From contig JAJEKV010000001.1 of NCBI GenBank assembly GCA_021234155.1, forward strand, positions 27,483,768-27,547,767: 64,000 nt of DNA, read 5' to 3'. Position numbers and translations under genes: made by a program. The DNA is from Isoetes taiwanensis. Its lineage: Eukaryota; Streptophyta; Lycopodiopsida; Isoetales; Isoetaceae. A model generated the notes under the pieces. That model was not told the origin of the DNA and did no database searches. It saw only the letters and a list, made by a program, of their open reading frames with translations. Below, in pieces: positions 31,907 through 44,200 of this stretch (its first letter is position 1; each line of letters starts with the position of its first letter).

Positions 31907-31931
31907 GTCCCACTTTAATTAAATACGACTT
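31907..31931 (-). repeat. E2 right terminal inverted repeat
   Basis: 25 bp, perfect match to the left end in reverse complement; followed by TAAA. Confidence 0.92.
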
Positions 31932-31935
31932 TAAA

Positions 31936-33034
31936 GGTACAACACCAATCCAGACATTAATACACTATTACACAAACCGCTTAACCCAACTGCATCACAG
32001 GATAGAACTAACATTAACAAATATAGCTAAGGACATATAACAACAGAACCGACTGGCTGACATTCCTACAGATTGTGAATCATGATGGACACTTCATTTT
32101 TTAGCACCACACTTATCATTGTACTTGATCGCATTCTAGTGGTTTAATATATTCCTATATTCTTCAAAAAAAAAAAAAAAACAACAGAACCGACTACATA
32201 AAGGCACTGGCAAAGCAGTGGCTAAGCAACTTAAGCATGTATCAGGTGACACAAGGCATGCAAAATATGAAAATCAAACTAACGCCAAAGCACACAAGAC
32301 AGCCAACATGATATCTAAGCAGCCAGCCTTTTTAAGATGATAGAAAGCAGTTTACAAACCACTGGGTCTTTCCATTAATGTATTTCATATCCATTACAAA
32401 GCATCAACACAGCTTCTATTTGGTGCAAAAATGTGGAACCAAATCATCAATTTATTACCAGAAGGACATATATCCAAATCTGGTTAGAAGCGCTCGGTAC
32501 AACGTCGTCATGCCTTACAACCATTAAGCAACATGCCAAAACTGCTTCCAAAATTGTTCTTAGGGATATGATACAATTGAACAAGAGCTCAAGAAGCAGT
32601 GATTTTGGCTCAAAACTCCACGATTATTGCTCCAAGTATTAGAGTTAGACCTTTGTAGAGATCCTGCGAATACGCATCATCAAACATCCATTTGATACGG
32701 ATTCCTCCTTCAAACAGATAGAATCCACTGGCTTATGGCATCAACATAGCATTCTACTTCATTGGCATAGCAGATACACCCAAGGCATCAAATCGATGCC
32801 ATTGGCATAGCAAAAGCATCATAGTATTCTTTGTTTGTCTAACAATATTATTTTGTGTACTTTGTCTACAGGAGTTTGAAGAAGGTAGTGCAATTACAAA
32901 TGATATTACAATTGTCATAAGCATTAACACTTGTATTATCACTATCAAAATTACAAGTATTGATAGTAAGAGTGATGTAGATCATGATATTATCCATGAT
33001 GCTATTATCGACAAATATAGCACCATATGCTACC
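31936..33034. other. Spacer right of E2
   Basis: AT-rich with a poly-A run near 32165. No coding frame or repeat recognised. Confidence 0.55.
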
Positions 33035-33592
33035 AATATGTAGCATAATAACAGGGGGTTACTTTTAGATTTTTATACGCTTTTTCATATGGTTTTTCTA
33101 TGATTTCGTTGTTGTATTCGTTGAGGTGTACTAAATAGTATTTCTAGAGTGCACCCTTTATGGGCCGTTGATTTTCGTTGGTTGGAAAAATCCGAGGGTT
33201 GTTGTCTTTCTCTGCATGTGTTTGTGCATGAACACTATGCAAGTGTGTGCATGTGCATGTGCACATGCATGTGCATGTGTGTGCATGTGCACATGCATGT
33301 GCATGTGTGTGCATGTGCATGTTCATATGCATGTGCAAGTGCAAGTGCACGTGCATGTGTGCATGTGTGTGCATGTGTACTTGCCCTCTTGGATTCTTAT
33401 TGCGAGTGGATTTTACTACCACGAGATGGATTTTTGCTCACACTTACAAAGGTATTTGTTTTTAATGTTTCTTCAGATTAGCATAATGTTTTTTACAAGG
33501 TATTGGTTTCCCCGATTCTACAATGTAGTCTTTGCCAAACCCTTTTTGTTTCCTTCCTATGATTTGTCTTTGCAGATTCAAGTTTAGGCCCT
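33035..33592 (-). repeat. Dispersed repeat, copy 2 of the inverted pair
   Basis: Reverse-complement copy of 8-692, with a shorter CA/GCATGTG microsatellite (about 33215-33380). A further fragment (AGCATAATAACAGAGGGTTT) occurs near 33903. Confidence 0.78.
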
Positions 33593-35405
33593 CTTTTGCT
33601 TTCAACTCTTGGATATTTCGGCTTCCTGATTGTTCATAGCGGCCGACCTTTAGCTTCAATCAACAAACGGATTTTTATGCACACAATGACGGATTATTCC
33701 GCCCTTTTCCATGTCACGCTTGATCGGTCAAACAAAGGCCACAAGAATACATTTATATTGTAGGTTTGGAACTTTAATCGAACCGTAAGGTGAATCATGC
33801 ATTACCTTTAAGCTAGAGATGGAGCATCCAAAATCATATGGATTGATAAACAATGGTGTCATTGTGAAAGAGAAATAGTTGTAGCGGAAGTAACAATATG
33901 TAGCATAATAACAGAGGGTTTTCTTTGTGTTGTAAACTTTATGACTTTCAGAATAATTGGACGTCCCTAAGGCCCCGAAGGGGCCAAAAAATTTTTTTTG
34001 CAACACAAACCATTAACATCCAACATATAAAAATTAAATCCCCCAACACATAACAACCATTGACATTAACAACCAACACATAACTACCATTGACATTAAT
34101 TAACATAACCATTGGGTCCAACACATTTAAATTAAAATCCCCCTTAAACCCCCTTTGGTTTGGGTGCATATTCACACGGGGGGTGACGTATGAAGTTGGT
34201 GATACTGTAACTGGCATAAGCTATAACACTTATATTGCTATTAACACTATTGGAGTAATAAATGATGGTAAAGTTGATGCAATACATGATATTATTCTTG
34301 GCGCTATTAGTACCACATATATTGTCATTAATTGGTACTGATATAACTGTTGACTAAATTTATAACTATGTTGATGATGCTATAGATGATAGAATCTTGT
34401 CATTGGTAGTGTCACTATACCTTGAATATCATTATTTATATCACTTAATACTTTTTAGACTTTTAGTTGATATTAAAGTGATGAAAAATGGCCATCCTCC
34501 TCAAAAAAAAAAAAAAAAAAAAAATGGCCATCCTCTTGTAGTGTGTAATCTCATGGAGTCACCCTATGGGACTACTCCGGATTACATCTTCCCGGTCCGA
34601 CTTCTTTTCGTCTGCAGAGGTGTGTTGGGGCCAAATCTTCTTGGACGGAGAAGGTGGCCCCTTTCAAATGATTGCCTTGCCGCATGATGTGGGGCATGGA
34701 AAGGGCATCTCGAAAACGGACTAAGAGGTGACGAGGACGATCGGGCTGTGCTGCTTCAACCCGACATGTCGTGAGTATGCCATTTGCTTCTATGTGTATC
34801 ACGTGGCTAAAAAACGAACTGTCACCTTTATAGCAGAAGAGTCACTCGTCTTCCCAATGCCCACGATACGTAGGTTCATAGCTGCTCTGTAGCCCTGTCT
34901 GGCTTAGAAGGCGAGACCTCTACATGTGCAGTGTGCAACAAGTTCTCAGGTGGAGTCTGCGTGGACATTACTCTGTCATCATGCTCGGGCATATCATCTA
35001 CATGTTCAAGCGCAGGCACTACGCTAGACACCACACTAGACATCGTGCGACATTATCTAGACTGTGCCCCACAGACTATAGTAACAACTCTAGAAGCTGT
35101 ACCCATCTTTGTAAGGATACTGTGCAGATGTCCCTATCTTTGTAAGGATACTGTGCAGATGTCCCTGTGATAGTGATGGTGGAGCAGAACGTCTGGATCC
35201 TGGCAAGGATTTCTAGAGGCAGATAGTGAATCTAAGCGTCAAGTCTATCCAAGGCCGCATCTAAAGAGGTATCAGAAGCTAGTTGTGCATCTGGTAGTGC
35301 GAGGATAGGACCTTGGGGGCCCAAGGCTAAAACTAACGTGTTTGTCAACTTTCCAAAACAAGTCACTGCATTCATGGGATGGGAGCAAAACGTTTGAAAT
35401 TATCT
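33593..35405. other. Intergenic, no gene seen
   Basis: AT-rich with a poly-A run at about 34503-34523 and a 31-bp tandem duplication (CTATCTTTGTAAGGATACTG...) at about 35103-35165. No gene can be supported. Confidence 0.55.
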
Positions 35406-36716
35406 TCAACATTCGAATGGTTGAATGGCGAGTATGTTACAAAAGCATAATGGTCCAACATTAGGAGCATTATAATGGCAAAAACGATCTACCATACTTG
35501 AAGCATCACTGAAGCCAATGTGTAGCTTGCAGGGATATTGGGACCATGTCTTTTGCAACAGCTTAAGCAGCCCAAGAGCCTTCTTCTTTGTTGGTCCCCA
35601 ACTGCAAGATTGCACAAAAAGAAGCAGCTGCGTAAAAGCCCCTGCTTGCACTGCAGATTGTAGCACAAATTTGCCCTGGATTGCATTGCATACAGCCCAC
35701 AAAATATTCACCGCATAATCTGTCGCCAAATCCGATACTGCCAAAATAGTCTTTACCAGAACCGCCATAGCCAGAGCATGGCTTGCGACCTCCATCCTTC
35801 CTTCTGCACAGCGGCAAAGATTTTCCAAAACTGCTAAACTTGCTTCGATGTTTCTCTTGCTTGAATCCAGCAGCACGTCTAAAAGCAATGGTATAGCTCC
35901 GGCTTCAACTGCCTTCAATCTGTTGGACGGATTTGTGCATATATTTTGCAGCGCTACAAGGCCTGCATTCAGAGCTTTTTGATAAAGATTGTACCGGAGC
36001 AAACCTGCCAGACCAGAAATGAGGTTTTCCGTGCTTCCTATTGATGATTTGTGTTTGTCGTCCATGGCTATGGCGGAAAGAAGCTTCGCCGTATTTATTT
36101 TTCCCTCGCAGCTGCCCGTCGAAAGAATCCAAGAAAGCGAAGAAAGGTGCTTATCCCTTATGAGCCCGGCCTTTTCTGAAGCTTCTGCCGGAACAAGAAG
36201 AAGAATGGCTATGGCGTCCTCGCAGATTTCTAACTCCTCTAAACCCGATCTTTCGGTGCCGTACCGTCCAAGAAGCTCCGCCATAGCCTGTGCCGTTCCA
36301 ACGGAAGCCATAATCTTGCGATTTTTCTGGCTTTCTTTAGCCAGATTCTTCATCTTTCTCAAATTACTTCCGATTTGAATCCCCGTTGCTATTTCCCTAA
36401 GCATGGCTCTAATTTGCTCGGGATCAAGAGGAAGCTTTGGAGTCGGAATCCGTTCTATACCCTTGGATCGGTTTGCTACACACCAATCCTGGATTAACCT
36501 TCTCAGAGTATGATTTGGGATCAATTCTTGAGTATAAAGTTCCTGCATGCTTGCGGGACATGTATTATGGCCTTGCTCAAACCATTGCTCAATACTAGGC
36601 CTATCGTAAGTAAGTCCGGTACATAAAGTCACCGGATCTCGCATCAATTCTAACGAAATGGGGCAGCAGAACAGAGGTGGAATTGAAATTTGGAGCTGCA
36701 ACTTGCTGGGCGGCAT
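35406..36716 (-). CDS. U-box/ARM-repeat E3 ubiquitin ligase (plant PUB family)
   Basis: An uninterrupted single-exon frame of 436 residues. The N-terminal U-box (about residues 14-88) starts PPLFCCPISLELMRDPVTL and continues TGLTYDRPSIEQWFEQGHNTCP. The rest is helical with ARM-repeat character, e.g. NAGLVALQNICTNPSNR and EAGAIPLLLDVLLDSS. This architecture and length match the PUB22-PUB26 group of cytosolic plant E3 ligases, which bind E2 through the U-box and use ARM repeats for substrates. These often act in immune and drought signalling, but the specific orthologue cannot be chosen. The start is the first Met, directly before the U-box. A TATA-like TTATAAAG (plus strand) lies 83 bp upstream. 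Confidence 0.95.
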   Translation of the reverse strand: MPPSKLQLQISIPPLFCCPISLELMRDPVTLCTGLTYDRPSIEQWFEQGHNTCPASMQELYTQELIPNHTLRRLIQDWCVANRSKGIERIPTPKLPLDPEQIRAMLREIATGIQIGSNLRKMKNLAKESQKNRKIMASVGTAQAMAELLGRYGTERSGLEELEICEDAIAILLLVPAEASEKAGLIRDKHLSSLSWILSTGSCEGKINTAKLLSAIAMDDKHKSSIGSTENLISGLAGLLRYNLYQKALNAGLVALQNICTNPSNRLKAVEAGAIPLLLDVLLDSSKRNIEASLAVLENLCRCAEGRMEVASHALAMAVLVKTILAVSDLATDYAVNILWAVCNAIQGKFVLQSAVQAGAFTQLLLFVQSCSWGPTKKKALGLLKLLQKTWSQYPCKLHIGFSDASSMVDRFCHYNAPNVGPLCFCNILAIQPFEC

Positions 36717-36798
36717 AATTGATCGAAAAACTGAAGCTTCTGTTAGACAGATTTTGTCTGCAGAAAAGCCGAAGAATTACTAGATTTAGATCAATAAC

Positions 36799-36806
36799 TT
36801 ATAAAG
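36799..36806 (-). promoter_or_regulatory. TATA-like element of the U-box gene
   Basis: CTTTATAA on the minus strand, about 83 bases before the start codon. Confidence 0.45.
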
Positions 36807-36961
36807 CTAGGCGCTCTGATGAATCTGAAAAGTACCATCTATCTAAATATTTGCCCTTTTATATTATATTCCGCGCTTGGGAAGTGACGTGGACTGGGGT
36901 GCTAGAATCCTCCGGATTTGACTTATGCTTATTTTGGACAAAGTCTAATCGACGTAAATAG

Positions 36962-39486
36962 CGGACGCGTCTTTGTCGTATTTAAACCACATACAAAATA
37001 ATTGGCATTTTTTGTGGACAACATGTTTTTTGTAAGCAATTTTTGGGTTTAACGTTCGATGTTTATCGTGATTGTGAAAATATATTGGACATGGTCATGT
37101 TTAATCGCATGTCAAGATCGATGTCTAGATGGCCTATAGACTATCTAGAGATTAAAGATCAACGCTCATTAAAATCTTGAATTGTGGTCGGGGAAAGTTA
37201 CAATTTGGATCATGAAATACAAAATCTTTCGCCTCTAGAGCTTCGTTTTTTTCAGTTTAATTTGCTAGTTTACAATTCTAAAGGAAAACCCCCTTTTTTT
37301 TTTTTTTAAAGGCAAGAACACATGCCTTTTTACCACAATATTTTCCAAACTGTGTTAAATTCACGTGCATGAAACTGCAAGTTGTATAGTTGCATAGAGT
37401 TGTGTTACTTATGATTTCTAGTTGGCATTAGATAAACGTGGTTCATACATGCGCCTACAATATGACTTTGGTATGTCAAACTATAAAACGACGTGGGATG
37501 TGACTTATGATGTTTCGAAGCTTCTAAAAAGCATTATCTATCTATCTATCTATTAAAGAGAAAAACTTATATATAACAATATCGTGTCAATATATTTTTT
37601 ATCACTTGCATGGTATATCTAGTTGACTATATATGTAGCATATTTTTTATCACTTGCATGGTATATCTAGTTGACTATGTATGTAGCTTATCAATGATGA
37701 AATTTCTTACATCTTCCTTCTCTAAAAACCGGCACACTCTTCATAATTGCCCAATATTTAGGTTTATCATGGCACGTTATGCCAGGTTGGTTACATATAG
37801 CTAGCCACTACATATGATGTTGGAGACGGCTTTAGTGCAGACACTAGCATCATACCTCCAGGAGGTAATTGACATACGAACCTCAGTTGTTTCCCTTGTC
37901 ACTACATCAAAGTCAGCATGCATATTACTACTAAGATTTTTCCCTCGAACTTCAAGGTGGGCCTCCTTAATCTTCGACAATAATAAGTATGTTGTGTTCT
38001 TCTATTTGGATCACAGCTTTTTTAATCTTCGTGGATGGGAAAATTAATTCTATTATATTAAATTCTTAATTTACAAATGATTTTTACATTCAAAAAAAAG
38101 AAATGTCTCCTTCTACTTCTATAAATGAAGAAGAGAAATAAAATAGGCATATAAAAATGAGGCCAAGCCTTAAATTTGAAATGTTCGCTACCATTCCCTT
38201 GGGGGTGCTAGCCATGCAGAGAATGGCTAAAATTTTTTTAGACATTCTTAAGAACGGCAAGAGAAAAATTTTACCATTCAATAAAAAAAGCTTAGGAAAA
38301 AGTTTCCCTTCAATAGAATGGCCATGATTATGAAAAAAAAAAATTTATTGCTTATATTATATATTTTTCTGTTTATACTTTACAGCTTTATTTATTATTA
38401 TTCTTGACCAAACCAAACAACATTTATTCAAATTTTTTAATAATCTCCTCCTCAACAAATGCATTTATTAAAATTGGTGGAAAAAACAATAGGACGATAA
38501 GAATTTCCCTTTCCTTTCCTGCCCAATGTCGAGCTGCTTCATCTGCATGGAATTTGATCTAAATCCGGCCAATTCGGTCAGCTTTAGAACCCACTCAATA
38601 CAGAGGAATTTTGAGGCATGTCATCTTTTGAACATATTGGTTTTCATTTTTTGATTGGACAACTGTTTTTCTGCAAAAAAAAAAAATCGATTTTCAATGG
38701 CAAATTGCACATAATGTTTTTCCTTATCTTATCTTATCTTATTTCTTGCATTGGCAATGGCAATATGTCAATAAACACATTAATATTACTAAGACTATGA
38801 GTTATTTTGAATTCTTTTTTGTAGTTATAATTACTAAAAGTTAAAAGTACATTATCCATAATTTTGATGCTTTTTCCTTTTCTTCGTTCGGGTCCATAGG
38901 CACTGCAGTTGATTTCATCTCCGAGAATACATTCCATTCTACTCTATTCTATTCTTATAGTTTTTATAGTTTAAGCTTTGAATGCCTTTCAAAAACTTAG
39001 ACATGCAAAAGAATGGCAGGCCAAAAATTTGCTCTTCAAATTGAATGGCAAGTTGAAAAATTGCCCTTCAAAAGAATAATAAGGGTCCCATTCAAATTTA
39101 AGGCTTGAATGAGGCTCTATATTTTCCACTTTGACAACATCAACTTAGCATTGTCTAGGCTTGTAGAGACCTTTTTAACATCTGTGCATATTATGTCTTA
39201 TTGAGTATATTTATGATGCCTTTTTTTCTCCAAAAACAAATGGCATCTACAATACTTTTTAAGCATATAACAAATAAAATCTAAAAGAATGTGTTTTCTT
39301 TGATTTATATAAATTGCAAAGTTCGTTAAGATTGAAATGGTACAATCTATAACTAACACAATCAACACATCAATCAATCACACATTTACATCAGGTGATC
39401 AAACCATTTGCTCCTTCCTAATCATTCTTTGAGTAGGCCCAAAACCATTTGATTTCCATCTATATCCTAGTTCCTCTCTGTTCTCG
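36962..39486. other. AT-rich intergenic region with microsatellites
   Basis: No coding signal. Contains CTAT repeats at 37535-37554, a duplicated segment CACTTGCATGGTATATCTAG (near 37602 and 37651), and TTATC repeats at 38722-38743. Confidence 0.6.
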
Positions 39487-39487
39487 T

Positions 39488-39544
39488 GGACGATAAAAAG
39501 TTTATCTTTATCTTTATCTTTATCTTTATCTTTATCTTTATCTA
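39488..39544 (+). repeat. LINE-type 3' tail: GGACGATAAAA followed by TTTATC repeats
   Basis: GGACGATAAAA at 39488-39498, then about seven TTTATC units. The same terminus precedes other microsatellites at 41175 and 49327 in true LINE fragments. This is likely an extremely 5'-truncated insertion. Confidence 0.6.
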
Positions 39545-40571
39545 GTGCATATATTTTTCCTAAGTTTATACTTGTGTTAAATCGTGGGCATCAAAGGTTA
39601 TCTTGATCTATGCAATGGAAGATCAAAAGCAATTAAAACTATGAATCAATTGCAAGGGAAGATTATCTTGATAATTCACAGGAGATTAGCCTGATAACCT
39701 CTTGCATTGGATCGAGCCATAAGTTTGGATTGTACAGCTGAGATATTGAAAATCTTATCCGCCTTTTCTCCTCTTACTAAGGGTTCATAGATAATCTTAG
39801 TGTGCTAGACTTATAGTCAGTCAACGCGTGCAGGCCGGGTATAGATTTGACACCCCCATATCTTGCAGGCAACGTCGTATGGGGATATCCTGGGGGCTCG
39901 GTGCTAGACTTTTGGGAGGTTTAAGTCAGATACGGATGTGTGTCGCCATGGCTTCACCATCCTCTAGCCACCCATGGAACCATTGTGCTCTGAGAAGGGA
40001 CTTGTCCCATTTCTGCCTCAATGGAACGGGAAAATGCAACCTGGAGTAGTCTCATAGGGTGATTCCATGGGATTACGTCTCCGAAAGGCTACATTCATGC
40101 CATAGCATGTTTCAGCCTATTCTGCAAAGTGTGCACAGGAGGGGCGGATGGAGTGGACTACCCTAGCCATTATTCTATGCTAACCAACGCCATTATCATG
40201 ATTCTGTCTATTGCTATCTGAAGACCCTGACCGCCAGGCGCTGAGCCCAGGGTAGGACCCTCATTTATGATGCTTTTATATGTTATGTTAGTATTATGTT
40301 GTTGTTCATATGGATGACGGATGGGCCACCCTTCGTAGTGGCATATTATTTATGTGTATTGTTGCTTGTGCTAATATATATGTACGCTTCCACCGTATAG
40401 GATATCCCATAGAAGGCATGTGACAAATGGCACCTCCGTGCCCTTCAACTGGACATCTGGCCATCACAGGTAGTCCGAGCCAGACGGAGGGCCTTCCTTT
40501 GGTGATTGAGTCGCCATGGAAGGGGAATTTCCCATATTAATACGATGGGAGCATCATATAGGTTCGGGAAG

Positions 40572-40592
40572 TGTCACAATGGTATCAGAGCC
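40572..40592 (+). other. LTR end plus primer-binding site (tRNA-Met type)
   Basis: TGTCACA followed, after one base, by TGGTATCAGAGCC, the standard plant initiator-Met primer site. An LTR should end at about 40578, but I could not find its partner or coding domains. A LINE fragment interrupts 115 bp downstream. Possibly a noncoding or solo derivative. Confidence 0.5.
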
Positions 40593-40707
40593 ATGATCTC
40601 AATAGACCGGATCATAGCACTGGCCATGCCCTAATTAGTATGCTCGAATAGTTCGTATTGAGAGCTAACATAAAAAATTCCGCTAACTTCCTAGGTAATA
40701 TGCCTAA

Positions 40708-41231
40708 GTAGCCCACAGCTCTACCTGCGTTCTCAGTTGCCCATGAAGAAGCGCAGGATCATCGCGTCCATTCGAACAGGGGCCCACCATCTTCGGCTTG
40801 AGACGGGTCGGTGGATTGGAGAGCCGCGACAGGACAGGCTTTGTCAGTGTTGCCCGCTGGGGGTTGTTGAGGATGAAAGCCATGCCTTCCAGAGCTGTCC
40901 AGCCTATAGTCAGATCCGGGCTCGCTACGCCCTCTTGGTGCGACCTGGTCTGCCACTGCACGAGCTACTCACAGTCAGTTCGATCCCTTGGCTCCTACCT
41001 CTAGAAGGTTTTGGATCTGCGGACTCACCTCTGTCCCCGCGCGCCTACCTGAGGTGCCGGGAATTCATGTATATATGTATATTTGTACAGCTGCCAGCAG
41101 GCTTGTTGCTGCGACGGTTTTTCCCTCGTAAGGGGGTTTTTTAATCCGGGTAGCAACGGGCTTGCTGCACCCGCGGACGATAAAAGATCCTCCCTCCCTC
41201 CCTCCCTCCCTCCCTCCCTTCCTTCCTTCCT
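40708..41231 (+). mobile_element. LINE 3' fragment A with CCTC/CCTT tail
   Basis: Encodes the zinc-binding C-terminus of a LINE reverse-transcriptase protein (SIRTGAHHLRLETGRW, CQCCPLGVVEDESHAFQSCP), then a 3' UTR. It ends GGACGATAAAAG (41175-41186) and a CCTC/CCTT microsatellite to 41230. Collinear with 48778-49366. Severely 5' truncated. Confidence 0.85.
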
Positions 41232-44200
41232 ATTCACGCGACACTTCTTGACCCTCGCCATGCCCCGTATCCTATAGACCCAGAGTCTGGAGACGTGTAC
41301 CGTGCCCTATGGAAGCGGAATCCTTTAGCATGCCCTTGACCTCCTATCACCAAGCCAAACCCTTTACTAGCACGGTAAGCATTCATTCAATGAACATAGT
41401 CGTTTCTCGCTTTACTTATCCATTAGTAACTTTGTTTTCTACTTAAAATAGAAGACTCCTCCCTAGCAATTATCTTTCCCTAATCCAACGCTGTTCTGGC
41501 AACAAATCCACCGGACTTGTGCAACCATGGCGAGGTGGAAACACCCTAAAGGTTCTTATTGTCATTGGGAAATGGTTCCCACGACCATATTGTCGAGTTT
41601 TGGTGATGAGAGATAGAAGGAAATTCCTCTGAGCGAGATAACCACTTTTAAGTTGGATTCTAATCCGCTATCACCTCTGATATTCTTTAGGCGAAGCAAT
41701 AAATATTAAGTTATCGACATTTCAAACCCAGAGCTTTAAATATTTTCCCTAGCAGATGTTTGGGTAGCAATTTTCTTTCACCTCTGCAATGACTTAATCT
41801 ACACTAAGTTCATGTGCTTCATATTATCCGTTATTCGACTCCATACATTGGGGTTAAGTATAATTCAAAGAGATGATCATAGCTAACGCTATTTTCCATA
41901 GTTGTAAGCATTGATTCGTCTCACTTTCTAAGAAAGGGAATTTTATTGGTTTAACTTTTGTGCCAGACTTCACCGCCTATATGGCAGTGATTACATGGTT
42001 GCACCACAGCCCTGCCAAATTGACGATAGCCAACCCTCTTTTGGGGGTATTCTACTGTAACAGCCTGATGGTATGCAACCATTGTGACTAGTTACCGCCT
42101 TGTAGGATACCTAGATTTGGTTGGGACAAAGTATCCAACTATTACTTTAGTACCTTAGGGTCATTAGATCCATGAATAAACTTATATATCCCAAGGGATT
42201 ATATGAATATCTCAAACGTTAGTACAATTCAAGGATCTTTCAAGAAAGGCCCCTTTTATTACAAGAATCTTTGTGAATTTAAGGTTCATCATGTTGTCCC
42301 AAAAATTCAAAAAATTTCCCCCTAAGCCACATCTTAAATTTTTGAAGGGCTTTCACGCCCCTTGCTCCCCGTCTGCTAGTAGGGAGCACCCCTCAAGTTA
42401 TGCAACTCATCCAAACGTTGTGAAGGTAATAACCTTCCCAACCCGGTGGCCTAAATATAATGAATAGTGGTCCTTCATTCTTTTCTTCTTCTTTATTAGT
42501 ATGTTCTCTACGCCTATGGTCGATCCCTATCCCCAGGGGCCTTCTTGAATGGTGTAGCTTATTAATTCCAACATTACACATCAACTGTACACTTGATATA
42601 GTGTATACAAATTCTTATTCCATAGGAACACCAAAAATTTCACCCTTCAGATATTATTTAACCCTCTTGTTGTCTTCTAAATTACTGTTATATGTCGTAT
42701 GATATAACAGTCTATGTTCCAAGGTTGCTTTCAAATTCCCCTGTGTCTTTTAACCCACATGTCATTGGGGGGTTATGATTTAACATTGTCATACACCTTA
42801 GAACTGTAGTCATCAGGTTGTTCCGTAATGATGTCATGCCGTCATTGTGGCATTACAAATGTCTTGGCATACTCATATAAGCCATAATCATGTCCTATTT
42901 TAGACAGTGAGCCTTCTTAAGACTCGTAAGTTACCTAGAGGCATCAGGGCTTTGCTCTAACTTAGTTAAAGCATAATCTTGGTAGTTCCCTGGAATAAAA
43001 CCCATTGCCTATGTGTAATTATGTTGTGGCTGAACCACCGGCTTGCTAAATGGACAACAGCCAACTCTATGTTGGAATTGTATATGGTCCATAAATTTTT
43101 ATTAGGGTCCCAACGTACTTCAACCATTGCCTTATGGTACTTTAGTCCTGTAAATAAACTATGATCCTCAATGGGATTATTCCAAAATTCCAAAGGTTAG
43201 TACCCAACCTCAAGAGCTTTTTCAAAGGATCCTTCAGCTAAACATTCCTTGCGTTTTCGATATCAACCATGCCTTCTCACAATTAACCATGTATTTTCTT
43301 AGGTTATCATATCAACTTCAACATTGGATCGGATTCAAATGTTTTTGCCTTCGGACCCTGTCATAATCATACGTGTGCATCAAATCGTCTCGATCCCATA
43401 GTAGTAAACCCCTATGTTCGAACCTTCTTTTATCAACCATCGTAGAATTTTTTATTCTTATTGTCCTCTTAAAGTTTTTAGAGTCATAATCAATAAGATG
43501 TGTATACCTCAAGTCAAAGGACCCTCGCGCCTTTACTTCGGGGTTCAGAATTGATTCCCCATGCGTAAGGTAATTCTAAGAATATACAGACTGCTAGTCT
43601 ATATAATCTCACCCTTCCACTCTATACACCTCATCCTGATTCTTATTGGGACTTGGAATTGCTATGCATTGCTCTCTTGTCGGTTATACCTAAAGTTATA
43701 ATTGGAAAAGTCGTCGTCATCTCTTCTTCCATTATTGAAAGGGACATTTCATACGTCTCACTATCCTCACACCCAACTGATATTCTCAGCTTATAATACT
43801 AATTTAATTCATTTGTATCCAGAACCTTTGGATAGTTAACCTTCCTTTATCTGCTATTTCAATTCTTTTCGAACCATCCTTGGGACTTTTTTGAATGTAA
43901 AATCAACGCATATGCTAGAGTTACTCTGGCTATTTTCCAGACTTAAACTCTTTTCATGTCCCTTAGTAAGTTGTACCCTACCAAATCCTTAGTAAGTCGT
44001 ACAATTGAGATAACTTGAATCCTTATCTCTGAAAGATTATACCTAAGCCAATCTCTTCATAAATACCAGCGTGCTCTCATTTTACAACTTTGTCAGGTGA
44101 CATTTTACTCGTCTTGCATGAATTCTCTACTATCCTCATGCAAGGGATAATCTGGATGTCACAGTCGACATCCTTGCTATCATCACTAATAGCATCGATC

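Larger units (their letters stand above)
19538..31931. mobile_element. E2: large multigene TIR element with DUF7869-type transposase
   Basis: Perfect 25-bp inverted ends (AAGTCGTATTTAATTAAAGT plus GGGAC), flanked by TAAA at 19534-19537 and 31932-31935, a plausible 4-bp target duplication. Length is 12.4 kb. Cargo: an FCP1-like phosphatase and a ParB-like gene on the minus strand, and a DUF7869-type transposase-like gene on the plus strand. About 20 short palindromes and an array of longer hairpins are internal. The phosphatase frame is open while the other two genes are broken. Confidence 0.85.
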
